NCBI RefSeq assembly: GCF_036785885.1
Contig: NC_092323.1
Coordinates: 17,182,501 to 17,246,500 of the forward strand
DNA length: 64,000 nucleotides
Direction of reading: 5' to 3'
Source: Coffea arabica
Taxonomy: Eukaryota > Streptophyta > Magnoliopsida > Gentianales > Rubiaceae
Shown here: piece by piece, positions 25,482 to 36,960 of the stretch
How positions within the stretch are numbered: position 1 is the stretch's first letter
Layout of the letters: each line of letters starts with the position of its first letter
Position numbers and translations under genes: made by a program
The notes under the pieces: generated by a model
Told to the model about the DNA's origin: nothing
Seen by the model: only the letters and a program-made list of their open reading frames with translations
Databases searched by the model: none

Positions 25482-26834
25482 CTTGATAAGCATGTCTGTT
25501 GGAAGCCAAGCTGGTGCAGTTGGTATTCCAACCCATCCAATCTGCTTAAGCAAATATTTGTTCATGAGCAAGTTTCTACTAGTCAAAAGTAAAGAGTATA
25601 TGCTTTTCATTCTTAATTCTCATACCTTTTTTGTTCATGAAACAGAAAATCACGGTTTGAGATGTAATATCTTTCCTCTACTGATTTCTCTACGTCATAA
25701 ATCATTTCTTTTAGCAATGGAGGTGGAATGGATTATCTGAAAGCTCTTTCAACCTTATATTACTAAGTTTCAGAAGAATCATACGAATTTTGCACTGGAT
25801 GATGACTAAGCAAAACAATTCTTCAGTTTTAATTCATTATGAAGAGTCACATTCTTCTAAGTTTGTCATGTTAGATTGAATGTTGTAATTTCAAACCAAG
25901 GCTAGTCCAAAATTAATGAGAGATGCAAAAAAAGCTGTACTTACCAGCGCATACTCTCCTGTCTCAAATATCCGAATGTCCAGCACCTAAAATGAGGTGG
26001 TAAAATAGGCAAGAGGACACCTGAAATCAGTGTACTGCAGCCTCATTGTATTCCATATTTATTAAGAATTATGTAGCAGAATGAAGATAATACCTCCCCC
26101 CTATCTTCATATATGTAGTCCAAACCTTTATAATAAGGTGGATGTCCAACAGATAAGTACTGAAATTTGAAGCAATAACAGTTAGCAGATTATACCTCCT
26201 GATAGACAAGAAACTAGAAAACAGCATTTTATCCTGGAAGACAAGACATCAACAATCTGCTGGTCCTTTGCTCATAAATTTCTAACCTGAGATGGGATAC
26301 CTTACATTCATGTCAGCTTTTCCATAGCCAAATGAGGTTTTCTGTAGTTCAGCATTGCATTGCTGAATCTAATTTTTGTAATTGATATATCCAAAAATTA
26401 AAGCGAATCTATTACTAGAACTGAATTTATTGGAGAAACTGAAGAAACAAAAACACTTACATTGATACTATTAAGGTACTTCTCCTTATCCACTCTCACA
26501 ATCTGCCCCTTTTTCACTGCCAGAAAGAGTTTGCACAACTAAATTTGAACTATTCTTTACACATAATCCAGTAATTTTACAAGATTTGATCGGTTAACTC
26601 ACTTGAATATACAGGCTTTTTGGGCTTAGGAGGAGGACTCGTGGATGATGCAGGTTGAGAATTGGTAGAAACTTCTTGAGTTTTTGTCTCTGTAAGCTTC
26701 TGATCACTTGCGGGTTCGGCCGATTTTTCAGCTTTAACTACTCGTATTCGAAATGGGATTCTTCTTGCTGGCGAGTGTAGAAGTGTAGAAATGTATGAAA
26801 ATGAGCTCTTCGAAAAGGTTGCTGAGAAAGCCAT
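25482..26834 (-). CDS. NDHS: NAD(P)H dehydrogenase-like complex subunit S, chloroplast (NdhS/CRR31), 3' end unresolved
   Basis: Five minus-strand exons join in frame to 152 codons: 26834-26603, 26516-26461, 26159-26094, 25986-25945 and 25541-25482, each bounded by GT-AG. The N-terminal 45 residues are Ser/Arg-rich and acid-poor, as in a chloroplast transit peptide, followed by a Pro/Ser/Lys linker. The core is the conserved SH3-like domain: KKGQIVRVDKEKYLNSINYL, then VGHPPYYKGLDYIYEDRGE, then IGWVGIPTAPAWLPTDMLIK. NdhS forms the ferredoxin-binding site of the thylakoid NDH complex in cyclic electron flow around photosystem I. After MLIK there is a GT donor (gtagca). Known orthologues carry a short C-terminal tail, which I could not place; reading through the donor would add 14 residues before a stop. 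Confidence 0.92.
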
Positions 26835-26934
26835 AGAAGAAAGAAAAAGAAGAAAATGCTTTCAATTGATTCTGCTTCAGTGACCCCTCTATAGATAAGG
26901 GAGGGAGAAGACCAACGGTCAGATTTCAAGAGAA

Positions 26935-28045
26935 GACCAAAAATCTGTTGGTTGGCGCTAAATTACCTTTATAATATGCGACTAGTATTTTGCTTGTGCA
27001 TTAGCATGGAAATTTTTTTTATTGTGATTAATTATAAATAAACGTAAGGCTTAAATAATTCAATAACAATGTTTTATATAAATTATTTATATTTATATCA
27101 AAAAATTATTATACTCCAAATATTTAACTACTAATTAGTCTTTAGAAACTTTTATATGTAAATTTATTATGATGTGATAACATTCATTAAATGGTATAAT
27201 TCAAAAAAAGAAAAAAGAAATAACAGGTGTTCTTTGAGATAGTAAATAAATTTTATCATAAATATGATTATACACCGACTCATATTCATTTTCAATTCAA
27301 GACAAAAGCAAAAATATAATAATCTATTTTTGCATGAATGATGTATTACTGCCTATCAAAGTTAATAAGTTTATCAATGTAACAATTACATTAACTGTAA
27401 GCCAATTTATCATATATGGATAAAAAGAATAATTCACGTCTGTTAAATAAGATAGAGGTTGTGAGAAGAGGGAGAAATTATAAATAAGATTAGTTAGAAA
27501 AGAATTAGATGGAAAAATGGGTAAAACCCAAGTATTCGTTGACCCATTAGTTTTCTCTAATTAGGCATGATACCTAGGAGAGAGAAGATACTTATTTGCA
27601 ATAATAAGTTTCATACACACATGTATGTGTGTGTGCATGCGCCTGTCTATATATATATATATATATATAGATTGTAAAGTACACGAATTAATTTTTTCTA
27701 TAATGATAGTGTAAATTCATGTACCGAATATCAATAGCAATATTAGTATCTACATCTTCTAAAACCACCAAATATAGGAATAAATATTAATTGCAATTTG
27801 CAAAGCGATCATACGTTAATATGACCATATTCAGATGAAGAAGAAGAAAAAATGGAAACTGATGTGAAAGAAGAAATTGTCCATGTAAGAGCCTACACGA
27901 TAAAGGAAACAAAGGCTACCGTTGAAGGACTCAATTGACACTTTACTATAAATTAGAGGGTCATTTCATATTTACCTTCGGTTCTGATATTTGGTTGAAA
28001 TTGCAACAGTTTTGATTGTTAAACAAAATCTTCTTCTTTTTTTTT
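26935..28045. other. Intergenic, AT-rich
   Basis: Upstream region of NDHS. It contains a (TA)n microsatellite at about 27648-27668 next to a (TG)n-like stretch. No gene recognised. Confidence 0.5.
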
Positions 28046-28576
28046 TTTTTTTTTCCCAAAGACATCTCCCAAAAATGTCTCTACTTTGACATCAAATGTT
28101 GAAAATCGACTGTCAATTATGACATTGGGAAATAGATGTATCATTAGATATGTTTATGGAGACAGACAAAATGATACCACTGCTACACATGAAAATTATT
28201 TTTTTTCTTCTCAATGTATTGTTTTATAATAAATCACGACATTTTCAAAATGTCCATCATTATAAACATTTTCAGATTTCTCGATAATTCTTGTGGACAT
28301 TTCTCAGGGACAATTCTAAGGTAATATCTTCCCTTTTGAATTATGCATGGTGGAAAATGAAATTTTGAGAGAGCTTTAAAAAATGTAATAAGTTTCACAG
28401 GCAAACATTATCCATGTAATTCTGTTTGCAAGTACATTTGTCTTGTTAATATTTACATCTGTTCTGCCAGTTCCTACATCACTTTACACATTCAAACTTG
28501 GTAATCATGAAGGAATTCTCACCAACTGTGACACTTGAACAGGTGCTTTCTCCAAAAGAACTTGCAGCATCTTCTG

Positions 28577-28827
28577 TCTTCTTTTTTTTTCAGGATATTA
28601 TAGAATTTATTTTAGACCAACTCCTATTTTATACTAGGGAGGGGAGGAACCTAAAAAAATCAAAGAAGAACTCGAAGGGGATTAAGCCACCATCAGCCCA
28701 GATCGGTGCCTACGCACCCGCTGGCGAACTTTCTAAGAAAATCTGAATTTTTAGAATGTAGGTCAAGGAATTCCTTGATCTATATCCAAATAAATCTTTA
28801 AAACTCTTTTGGTGGAGTAGTTGGTTT
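28577..28827 (-). mobile_element. Retroposed insertion with 10-bp target duplication
   Basis: About 251 bp lie between two copies of gcatcttctg (28567-28576 and 28828-28837). The paralogous segment has a single, uninterrupted gcatcttctg at 38147-38156. A T-run just inside the left end suggests a poly(A)-tailed element inserted in minus orientation. The body is unfamiliar to me, with no A/B boxes identified, so its class (SINE, LINE 3' end or processed transcript) is open. Confidence 0.75.
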
Positions 28828-29235
28828 GCATCTTCTGGCACTTTGATTAATATGGCACTTGTGGTGATGCTAGGGAGAGAATCATCCACCGAAATACACC
28901 ATCATACATCATGGCCTTGACAAGGAAAGATTCAGTCTACCATATTGCCAATTTTAGACTAAAATATCTCTAGATGACAAAATAAGAAAGCGAAAAACAA
29001 GGCCTTCAGCAAACCGGCAAAGCTAATTTTGATGTTTCAACTTTTCACAACCACAGTGGAGGTAGCAAAACCACATTTTCAAATCATGCCTTTTGATTTT
29101 CGTTACACCGTGACTGCAGTATGCATAGAGCACAAACCTTTGCAAATAAGACCAACCAAATATAACAGAAAAGATTCATAAGTAAATATAAGATGTATTG
29201 TAGACTTGTAGTATGTACTATACTGCTAAAGAAGC

Positions 29236-29540
29236 CAACGTTTTGAAAACCGGATTGGATCGGCTGGATTGACCAGTTGAACTGCAAACTGATTATGCCT
29301 TCAATCCGGTTCAAAAAAAATCCAAAAAATCAAATGAAGTTAAACTCAGTCAAGAACCGGTTGAATCAGTAAAAATTGGGAGATTCAACCAATTTTTATT
29401 AAGTATTTTAATTCTATTCAAAAATTTTAATACTAAAATAAATTTTAAAAATTATTAAATCTTTAAATCGGTTAAATCGATCGAACTACAAATCGGAAGG
29501 TTTTCCGATTCACTGTCCAGTTCGAATTTGAAAACATTGA
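29236..29540. mobile_element. TIR element inserted in duplication copy 1
   Basis: About 305 bp absent from the paralogous segment near 38540. The ends CAACGTTTTGAAAACC and TTTGAAAACATTGA are imperfect inverted repeats. Subterminal parts contain 'aaccggttgaatcagt' and 'aaatcggttaaatcgatcgaa' phrases. The exact target duplication is unclear. Confidence 0.6.
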
Positions 29541-29612
29541 TGGAAGTTAGAAACGTGCTTGAATGACATTTCCTTCGACTTGAACTCTAGAAGGAGCCCC
29601 ACAAATTATTTA

Positions 29613-30075
29613 AGGTAAATTACATATAACCTCCTATAATTTCATCTATTATCATATGACTCCCCGAATATTTCAAAATTTTCATTTCACCCTCCTATGG
29701 TTTCACGTAAAGAGGAAATTTGATGAAAAATAACCTATGTAATGTTATTAATTAAAATACCAATAATGCTGCTACTTAAATGCTAAATCAATCAATGATT
29801 TAACTACCTTCTATAAAAGTATAGAGGGATTATGTGAATGAATACAAAAATTATAGACGATAAATTGGATATTTATACAAATCATAAAAAGGTCATATGG
29901 AAATGAATATTTTATCACATGTGCTTTTAGAGTGCCCAAACGCCATAATTAATTGTGCATTCTATCTATTTTTCACTTTATAAAAAATTATAGGGGGTTA
30001 TGTGGCTATTTGAAAACCTTAGGAGAATCATCTGGCATTATATAAAATCACACGAGGGTTACAAGTAATTTAACC
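29613..30075. mobile_element. Mutator-like MITE with documented empty site
   Basis: A 463 bp element with ends AGGTAAATTACATATAACC and GGTTACAAGTAATTTAACC, inverted with few mismatches. The 9 bp target duplication is aattattta (29604-29612) and aatcattta (30076-30084). The duplicated segment at 38592-38600 has a single aatcattta in otherwise matching flanks, so the insertion postdates the segmental duplication. A 9 bp duplication indicates the Mutator superfamily. No coding capacity. Confidence 0.88.
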
Positions 30076-30189
30076 AATCATTTATCGAGGGTTAAAACCA
30101 CTACAGGAACAGCTTGGCTTTTCATCCTCTGTAAGGTAACATTCAAGGAAAAAAAGAATGCAACAACCGGTCTACAAAGTACAACAAAA

Positions 30190-30520
30190 ATTACAGCACA
30201 GGAGTCCTATAACTCCCTCAGCTAAAAACCTCGTAGAACTTCTCAGTGACAAGTAAGCCAGAGTCGATCGACTCCCAAGGGGTCCTTTCGGAGAAGGTGT
30301 CTCAAGCAATTTGGGATGACTCTGGCAATGTCCTCTGTTAGCTTTTGCTAGAAGACCTGGCTCAATTGTTCCACAGACTCTTATCCTCTGTAGCACCTAA
30401 TGGCAAATCAACCATGCTGATTTTTGGTTAACGTAATAGACAGCTTGTCCAACTACAGCAGAAAATGGATAGACTGGTATTTGGCTTTCTGTAGAAACAA
30501 CCTTTTGAGACTGAAATTGA
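30190..30520 (-). pseudogene. CHLI pseudogene (Mg-chelatase I), 3' remnant
   Basis: A minus-strand remnant of the last CHLI exon, co-linear with 38712-39790 but with large deletions. Retained are the C-terminal codons (stop region, ESIDSGL-type end), the segment around LLAKANRG, the segment around TEDRVCGT, and the exon start near the 3' splice site. About 500 bp corresponding to 38852-39355 (including Walker B) and about 220 bp corresponding to 39495-39716 (including Walker A) are missing, and single-base indels break the frame. Intron sequence homologous to CHLI intron 2 continues at 30521-30835, so this is a DNA duplicate rather than a retrocopy. No ATPase could be made. Confidence 0.93.
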
Positions 30521-30978
30521 AACAATTCCAGACTTCAATGACACAATTTAACAATCCATCACAATCTTATAACCCCTTCCTGATTGAAGCACATGCCTTA
30601 GCCATTTAGGCTATTGTTCTCGATCTTGTTTTCAGCAAAATCCCAACTCAAGGAAAAACACCCGAGATTTAAACTGTCATTCACAACTTATGAACATGAA
30701 TTATCCTGTAAATCTGAAAGTATTCGTCAATATGATTAATAACGTTTTCCAATATGCCAAGAACCCTAACTGGATAATCAATTAAACAAAATTACGCAGC
30801 TTTCTAGTTAAAATAACAGCATTAATAGAAAGATTATAGATAATCATAATTTATGTCAAAACTTCTGAGTAACCTTCTCAGACAAGTTAACTTTTATTCC
30901 TGAATTCAACAATACACATTTATTTACTTACAGAAAACACGCATAAACTACTATCAAACAACAGAAAGTAATTGTTGA

Positions 30979-32544
30979 TTAAACAATCCTGTTAACCACG
31001 TGACGTGCTTTGCATAAGGCTTCTAGTGGCTTGGCTTTTGGCATGGACACTCCCGTCCCTTCAGCCATATCAATCTCCTCCTCACCAATTCTTTGCCAAT
31101 CAAAACACTGAATTAGAGATCCCAAGGCCAAACCAACAACCCGCTGTGCTAGGCCAGAACCAGGACAAGATCTCCTTCCCATCCCAAATGGAATCAGCTT
31201 CGATGGCTCAACTTGCAAGCCTTCAAATCTCTCGGGCTTGAAGCTTGTCGGATCATCCCAAACGTTTGGGTCCCTGTGAACAGCCCATGCACTAACTAGC
31301 AAGATTGTGCCTCGCGGAATATTGTATCCTCCAATTTTACAGTCATCAGACGACTCGTGTGGTACTAACAGTGGCGCTGCTGGGTACAATCGAAGTGTTT
31401 CTGAAATGATGTTGTGAAGATATGGAAGATTGGATAGATCATGTTCCTCGACCAATCGATCAGTCCCTACTTGAGCATCCAATTCAGCTTGAGCTTTCTC
31501 TAGCACCTCGGGATGGTTGAGCAGGAGAGACAAGGCCCATTCTATAGTCACTGACGAAGTGTCTGTTCCAGCCATCAGCATGACCTACCAATAGCATACC
31601 AGTAGTTCAATTGTATGATATTTCCAATTCAACCGTGAGCAATGACTAAAAGTGAAAGATTATTCACTTACCACTATAATCCCTTTGATGATTTGGTCTG
31701 TGTAGTATTCTGGCTGCGATTCCTGCAAAGAAAGCAGATGATCAATCATTGTATTACTATTCTTGTTACGGCGATGCTCTTCAAGTAGGCCTTCCAAGAA
31801 CGCGTCGAATTTGGTGAAAAGCTTCGTCAAGCTCTTCTCAAAGCTTCCATAATCGATCCACCTTAACAGCGGTAGGAAATCTCCCGGGTTTGCTAAACCA
31901 CTATGTTTAAACACCTGTTTAATGAGCCCACGAAACTGCCTTGCTTCGTCGTTGTCGTCTTCCTCGCCGAAATATCTCTTTCCGGCCACCATCCTCATAA
32001 TAATGTTCAAAGAAAGCTCAGATAATCTGGATTGCATTTCGACCTTAGCAAAATCATGGCGGGTGTTTTGAGCCAGTTTCAGAAGCAACCGTCTGATCTC
32101 ATCTTTCCTGACGGACAAGAACATATTCAAACGACTGGTCGAAAATATTTCCACCGAACCCAGACGGCGAAGATTCCGCCAATGGTCACCATACGGGGAA
32201 CCGACCATGTTGGTGTGGTTGTAACCAAAATATTTTCCTATGACAAAGCGAGGCCGGTTGGCGAGGATCACATCGTTCTTGGTGAAGCATTCCTCCACTG
32301 CCGAAGGAGATGATACCACCACTACTAGGCGGCTCCCGAACTGGAGGGAAATTACGGGGCCATATTTCTGGGAGAGGCTGTAGAAGGTTCTATGGAGAGG
32401 CGGTTTCAGGAGGCGGAGATGGCCTATTATTGGAAGAGCTGGTACTGGGCTTGGTGGGAGGTTTCGGAACCGCTTTGAAAGAAAGCTTAAACTAAGAAAA
32501 ATGAGAAAAGATGAAATTACTGTGTATACCCAGACAACTTCCAT
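30979..32544 (-). CDS. Cytochrome P450, CYP81 family
   Basis: Two minus-strand exons, 32544-31672 and 31584-30979, separated by an 87 bp GT-AG phase-0 intron, encode 492 aa, normal for the family. An N-terminal membrane anchor (residues 1-24, [17 protein letters not shown]) is followed by the [14 protein letters not shown] hinge. The I-helix AGTDTS oxygen-binding motif is at 296-301, ExxR (E353, R356) in SETLRL, FKPERF is present, and the heme loop [10 protein letters not shown] carries the axial Cys at 431. The phrases [13 protein letters not shown] and [15 protein letters not shown] are typical of CYP81 enzymes, ER-bound monooxygenases of specialised metabolism (isoflavonoids, lignans, indole glucosinolates in different lineages). 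The substrate cannot be read from sequence. The ATG at 32544 is the first in frame. The gene sits between the two copies of the CHLI-containing duplication. No inactivating change was seen. Confidence 0.95.
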
Positions 32545-32605
32545 CCTCAATTCTATTCTTAAGCTCTAAAGATAATGTTATGTATAGGATTTCTAATCGC
32601 TCTCT

Positions 32606-32620
32606 GTATATAATATATAC
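32606..32620 (-). promoter_or_regulatory. Candidate TATA element of the CYP81 gene
   Basis: On the minus strand the sequence reads GTATATATTATATAC, about 62-76 nt upstream of the ATG. The position and sequence suit a TATA box, but AT-rich runs are common here. Confidence 0.35.
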
Positions 32621-33670
32621 TACTGACCATACACTTGACTACCTTGGAGATTGCAAATCAGAACAGGACTTATCTATTTCGAAGAATTTTTTTCATTTCT
32701 ACCTCCTTCTTCAGCAAAGTTTGACGGAGATTGCAAGTCTTATGATGTATCGACTTGGGGATGATCGTTACTCTTCGTGAAGTTTGACCCCAGGAAGAAG
32801 GGGTCTGCACTGAACCCAGCGGATACTATAGGGGTTTGAAGCAAAATTTGAAGCAAAGACAACCTGCAACAGCTAATGGACTAGTTAGAAGCCAGTAATG
32901 CAAGAATCCAGCATCAAAAGAAGCGTATATAGTGAAAGTTTAACAGATGTCCCTGTGTTTCTTTTCTTTTCATTTTTTTTTTCTGGTCATGCATTTTCTC
33001 TCTTTTTTCATCTCTAAGGGTGGTGTGTTAGCATAAGATACATAGAATATGTGTGATTTGAAAGAAGAGAAATGTTTTCCTTGAGATGGATTTGTTAGTA
33101 GAAGGGAGAGGAGAAACGTTCCTATTCTTGTCAACAGATAGAGAAGGATACTCATAGTCAAAATAAAGAATGTAACGTGATGGTACACTTTGGGGTGTAA
33201 CACGAGCCCCGTAGCCGCCATGGCCCAATGATTGTCCAAATTACGTACGAAGCTTAATTTCATCATTGAACATTCGGACTTCGACTGCACTACAATATTT
33301 CCAAAAAAAAAAAAGGGAATAGAGTGATTCCATCCTGTAGCAGTCTAGCTCAATCATGGTGCCATCGCAAAGTACTTCGTGGCTCTTTCTTGCTTGCGGG
33401 GGTCACTTGAGAAATGAATGCTCCAAACAACGTATCTTTCCAAGTCCCCACAATGTGATAGATTAACAACCAAAAAAATAGACCAATTCCAGGAGTGAAC
33501 CAGCATCAATATTGCCAAAGCCAGCTTTGTGGACGAGAAGCATTGGAGGAGGACATTTTTAGATTTTGTACTCCTTAATTGGTGTGTGTTTGTGTTGATA
33601 AATGGCAGTAATTTTAAGACTAATTTATCAAGCAAATCAAGTGCAGATGTTTAACACGGCATAACATGCA
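32621..33670. other. Intergenic, no gene recognised
   Basis: Upstream flank of the P450. Small open frames on both strands have no recognisable domain. Confidence 0.5.
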
Positions 33671-33678
33671 ATCTTTTT

Positions 33679-34310
33679 CAGGGATGGCAACTGGGGCGTG
33701 GGATGGGACGAGGCTGGGGAAATTTTCCTCCTCCGTTGAAAAATGGGGCGGGGGAGTATACTCCCACCCCGCCACTCATTAAAAAAATTAAATTTATATA
33801 TATATACTTATATATAATATATTTCATTTAATTAGTTATAAACTTATAATAATGATATTATTAGTTATAGGTATTATATAATGTATATTAGTATATATAA
33901 TATAATATATATTATCAATTATACTAATAATTATACATGTCTACTAATAGAAATTATTAATTAATTATGCTAAATTTACTAATACATTTATACTAAATTC
34001 CTAATTATACTTAACACAATAGCACTTTTTTCTCGAAAAAAAATGCAATAATGAATTGGTAATTGTATTTGTCTCAAAAGTGAAAATTTGACTACTTTAG
34101 TTATATTTGTCTCATCATATTGGATTTTATTCAAATAACTTTTATTTGATTGATAATTATAGTGGATATATGACTTGATGATGTGTTGATATTTAACTAG
34201 TTGATTTTTGACTAAAATTTGGTTGCAATGCAAATATAGGATTTTTTTTAGCCCCCGCGGGGAGGGGTCCGCCATCCCACCCCCCCTTCCGGTTGCCATT
34301 GCCATTCCTA
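33679..34310. mobile_element. hAT-like non-autonomous element
   Basis: A 632 bp element with ends CAGGGATGGCAACTGG and the reverse complement of a closely similar GGTTGCCATTGCCATTCCTA. The flanking 8-mers atcttttt (33671-33678) and gtcttttt (34311-34318) fit a hAT target duplication with one change. The subterminal parts are G/C-rich (ggggcggggg, ccccgccactc) and the core is strongly AT-rich. Non-coding. Confidence 0.82.
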
Positions 34311-34447
34311 GTCTTTTTAGGATTTTTTGTTGCATGTTTGTAAAAGGCTAACCCAATTATCAAGAATTTTGTTCCTTTTTTTTTTTAATTAAACTAGACA
34401 ATGTTACTATCATGACAAAGGACGCATCAAGAGTTCAATCCTAATAT

Positions 34448-34490
34448 TTTTTTTTTGTCGATACGATCACTTCCTCCACTATGGAGAGGA
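34448..34490 (-). mobile_element. Very short 5'-truncated SINE/retroposon stub
   Basis: Only 43 bp, starting with a T-run and then gtcgatacgatcacttcc, lie between two perfect 14 bp copies of ttcaatcctaatat (34434-34447 and 34491-34504). The T-run followed by 'gtcgatacgat' is the reverse complement of the tail type seen in the SINEs at 4151 and 6953. This is an aborted minus-orientation retroposition. Confidence 0.8.
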
Positions 34491-34829
34491 TTCAATCCTA
34501 ATATAACACATGGAGAAATGATGGTTGGTTAGTGAATCATCAAAAAAGCAGTGAATGACTTGTCTATGTATTTGTTGTTCTATCAAACCTAGTCATTGGA
34601 AATAGTGTTAGCATATGGTTTTATATTTAACTCGTTTACACCCCTCATAGAGCTTTGTAGCTCTAAGCTAGCTTGGAGTTGGAGACTGAACAAGCAGTGT
34701 AGCTTGCTATGGGTTGAAGTCCTGAATTCCTAATATGGAAAGAGTCTAGACCCCTCAAATCAGAGTAAGTGTAGACAGGATTTTATAGTTTACAAAAGCA
34801 TCAAGCGGGCTACGAAGTCCTAAATAAAG

Positions 34830-36960
34830 GTGAAAGATGGAGACCGAGAAATGGAGTGCGCATCAATTCTTGGGTTGATATATAGGTGGATCTCTGATCA
34901 ACCCCTGATAGATATAGTAGAAGTGCCATGGTGGAAGGTTAAAGACTACTAAGTGGATTTGGGAGAATGCCAGAATGGGATTGGTCTTCTCCATTAGAAC
35001 TCTTGCCAGATACGTACTTAGGTATGCTGATAAGCATGTTCACGCAGGTTCTCACAATCCGGATATGCTTTACTGGCCATGTGAAGCTAATGGCATCTTT
35101 ATCACCTAATCAGCTTATGATGTGAATTAGGAGCTAGAGGAAATGAATGATCTGGATAAGGGGTGGGGAAAGAGTTTGAAAACAGAATAGGCTAGGAAGA
35201 TGGCAATTTTTATTGTGGCTTACTAGGCGTAATAGTTTGCTCACAAATGAGGAAAAGCATAGTACTGGTGCATTTTCGCAAAGGCAAGAGAACAGGGAAA
35301 GAAGGATTTATGATTCTCAAATTGGACATGTCCAAAGCTTGTGACAGGGTAGAATGGTCTTACCTAGGGAGACTAATGTTTAAGACGGGTTTCTGTCCTA
35401 AATGAATTCCATGGGTGATGGCTTGTATTTCATCAGTGGGGAGAAATCAACTTTTGGTCCTTAAACTTTAAGCTAAGGATGCAATTCGTTCCCAAACTTT
35501 TAGGTGCAACGCATTTAATGCATGAATTAATAACTTTGCCTACATTTAGTCTAAAAGTGGTAAATTATTCAATTTGGACAGAGAACACTCACGTGTCTAG
35601 CACGTGGCCGTTAAGGAAAAACAATTTCTCAATCAAAATAATGGCCATGTACATGTGAGCTTTCTCCATCCAAATTGAACAATTTACCGTTTTTGGATTA
35701 AATGTGATCAGAAATTATAAATTTATGTACTAAATGTGTTACGCCTGAAAATTTGGGGACGAAATGTGTCTCTGGGTTAAAGTTTAGCGACGAAAAGTGA
35801 ATTTTTCCCCTCATCAGTGTCCTAGTCCTTTAATCTTAATGAGCAGAAGGTTGGGTTGGTTAGGCCTAGTAGGGGCATTAGATAGGGGGACCTCTTGTCC
35901 CCTTATCTGTTTTTGAATTGTGCAGAGGGATTTTCAAACATGATAGATAGGGCAATCAGGGATAGAGGTCTAAAAGGGACAAGTGTTAGTAAAAAATGGT
36001 CCTGCTGTGTCTCACTTATTGCAATACAGCTAGTACTAGAGGTGAAATGGGAAGAGAATTTCCCTCTGTGGCCAGTAGAATTAGCACAGAAAGATACGAG
36101 GGCAGTGGCCCCTTTTTGTAGTTAATGCTTGTGCTATCAAATGTTGGTATACATAAAAATGATATTACCGTTTGAAAAAAAAAAAAAAAAGAGGAAAAGC
36201 ATAGAAGACACCTACATGCTCCTGGATCAAGTCCTTATGGAAAAAAAATGGTGCAACCTTGTGCTGGGGATAAATTCTTTTAACACCACTTGTCCAATGG
36301 ATTAACTGGAATCTTACAAAGGCTGACATTTGGTTGTCGGAAAGATATTTTCTGGACACTACTTTTTTCAACAACGCCTGGATTGCTAGGAATTGGATAG
36401 TATTTGAGAACTCAAAGTCAAAACTCCAAACTCAAGCAGATCAGCTCATGCTACAAGCTTTATAGATACAGGAAAATGATATCTGCTAAGAACATACATG
36501 GGAAACAAGGGGATTAAAATACATTAGTTGACAGCATTGCCTCAAGGTTGGGTCAAGATTAACGTCGACAACAGAGCTGGTTCAGGAAATCCAGCGAGGG
36601 CGAGCACAGGAGGCTTGATTAAGGATGACTATGGGAGATGGCTGTCAGGATTCACGTCAAACATTGGACAAGCCAGCAACGTGGCTGCTGAGATTTGGGC
36701 AATGTTCCATGGCCTGAAATTAGCATAGGAAAGAGGTTATAGAAAAGTTATGGTTGAATCAGACTCGCAAGTTGGTCTAGAATTGATAAAGATCCCGCAG
36801 CAGAGTCCGCATAACAACATCATTATGCTAATCCGAGACTGGATGAAGAAGGATTGGGACTTGGGAGGGCAATGCAACCTAAACGTAGAGAGAAGGAAAT
36901 TTCTGTGCGGACCTTCTAGCGAAGATGGAACTGAATGTGGACGCTAGAATAGTTGTGGTT
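34830..36960 (+). pseudogene. Degenerate LINE (RT, zinc-finger-like and RNase H pieces)
   Basis: Fragments of a plant L1-type ORF2 are readable on the plus strand. 35290-35430 encodes MILKLDMSKACDRVEW, the RT palm motif. 35885-35990 encodes LLSPYLFLNCAEGFSNMI, the next RT motif. 36530-36950 encodes an RNase H domain (GWVKINVDNRAGSGNPARAS, then VESDSQVGLELI after an in-frame stop near 36728). A stretch near 34830-35130 resembles the region normally found between RT and RNase H, so it lies upstream of its expected place. Many stops are present; nothing intact remains. A MITE interrupts the RT at 35439-35810. No poly(A) tail or target duplication was located, though an A-run is present at 36177-36191. 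Confidence 0.8.
35439..35810. mobile_element. MULE-type MITE nested in the LINE
   Basis: A 372 bp element with long imperfect terminal inverted repeats (GGGAGAAATCAACTTTTGGT... and ...AAAAGTGAATTTTTCCCC). It is flanked by an exact 9 bp duplication, tcatcagtg, at 35430-35438 and 35811-35819. It splits the LINE RT domain; the LINE frame resumes beyond it. Non-coding. Confidence 0.92.

Larger units (their letters stand above)
28050..30835. repeat. Segmental duplication, copy 1 (decayed)
   Basis: This segment aligns in order and orientation with 37455-40108. Matching anchors are 'ttgacatcaaatgt', 'gttttata(a/t)taaatc(a/g)cgacatttt', 'ttgttaatatttacatctg', 'gtgctt(t/g)ctccaaaagaactt', 'aaatcatg(c)cttttgatttt', then the 3' exon and second intron of CHLI. 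Copy 1 carries three insertions (28577-28827, about 29236-29540, 29613-30075) absent from copy 2, and internal deletions in the CHLI exon. Copy 2 has about 200 bp (37665-37862) missing from copy 1. Confidence 0.9.

Noticed and set aside
32032-32495. Plus-strand open frames opposite the P450 first exon
   Set aside because: They are shadows of the P450 coding strand with no domain of their own.
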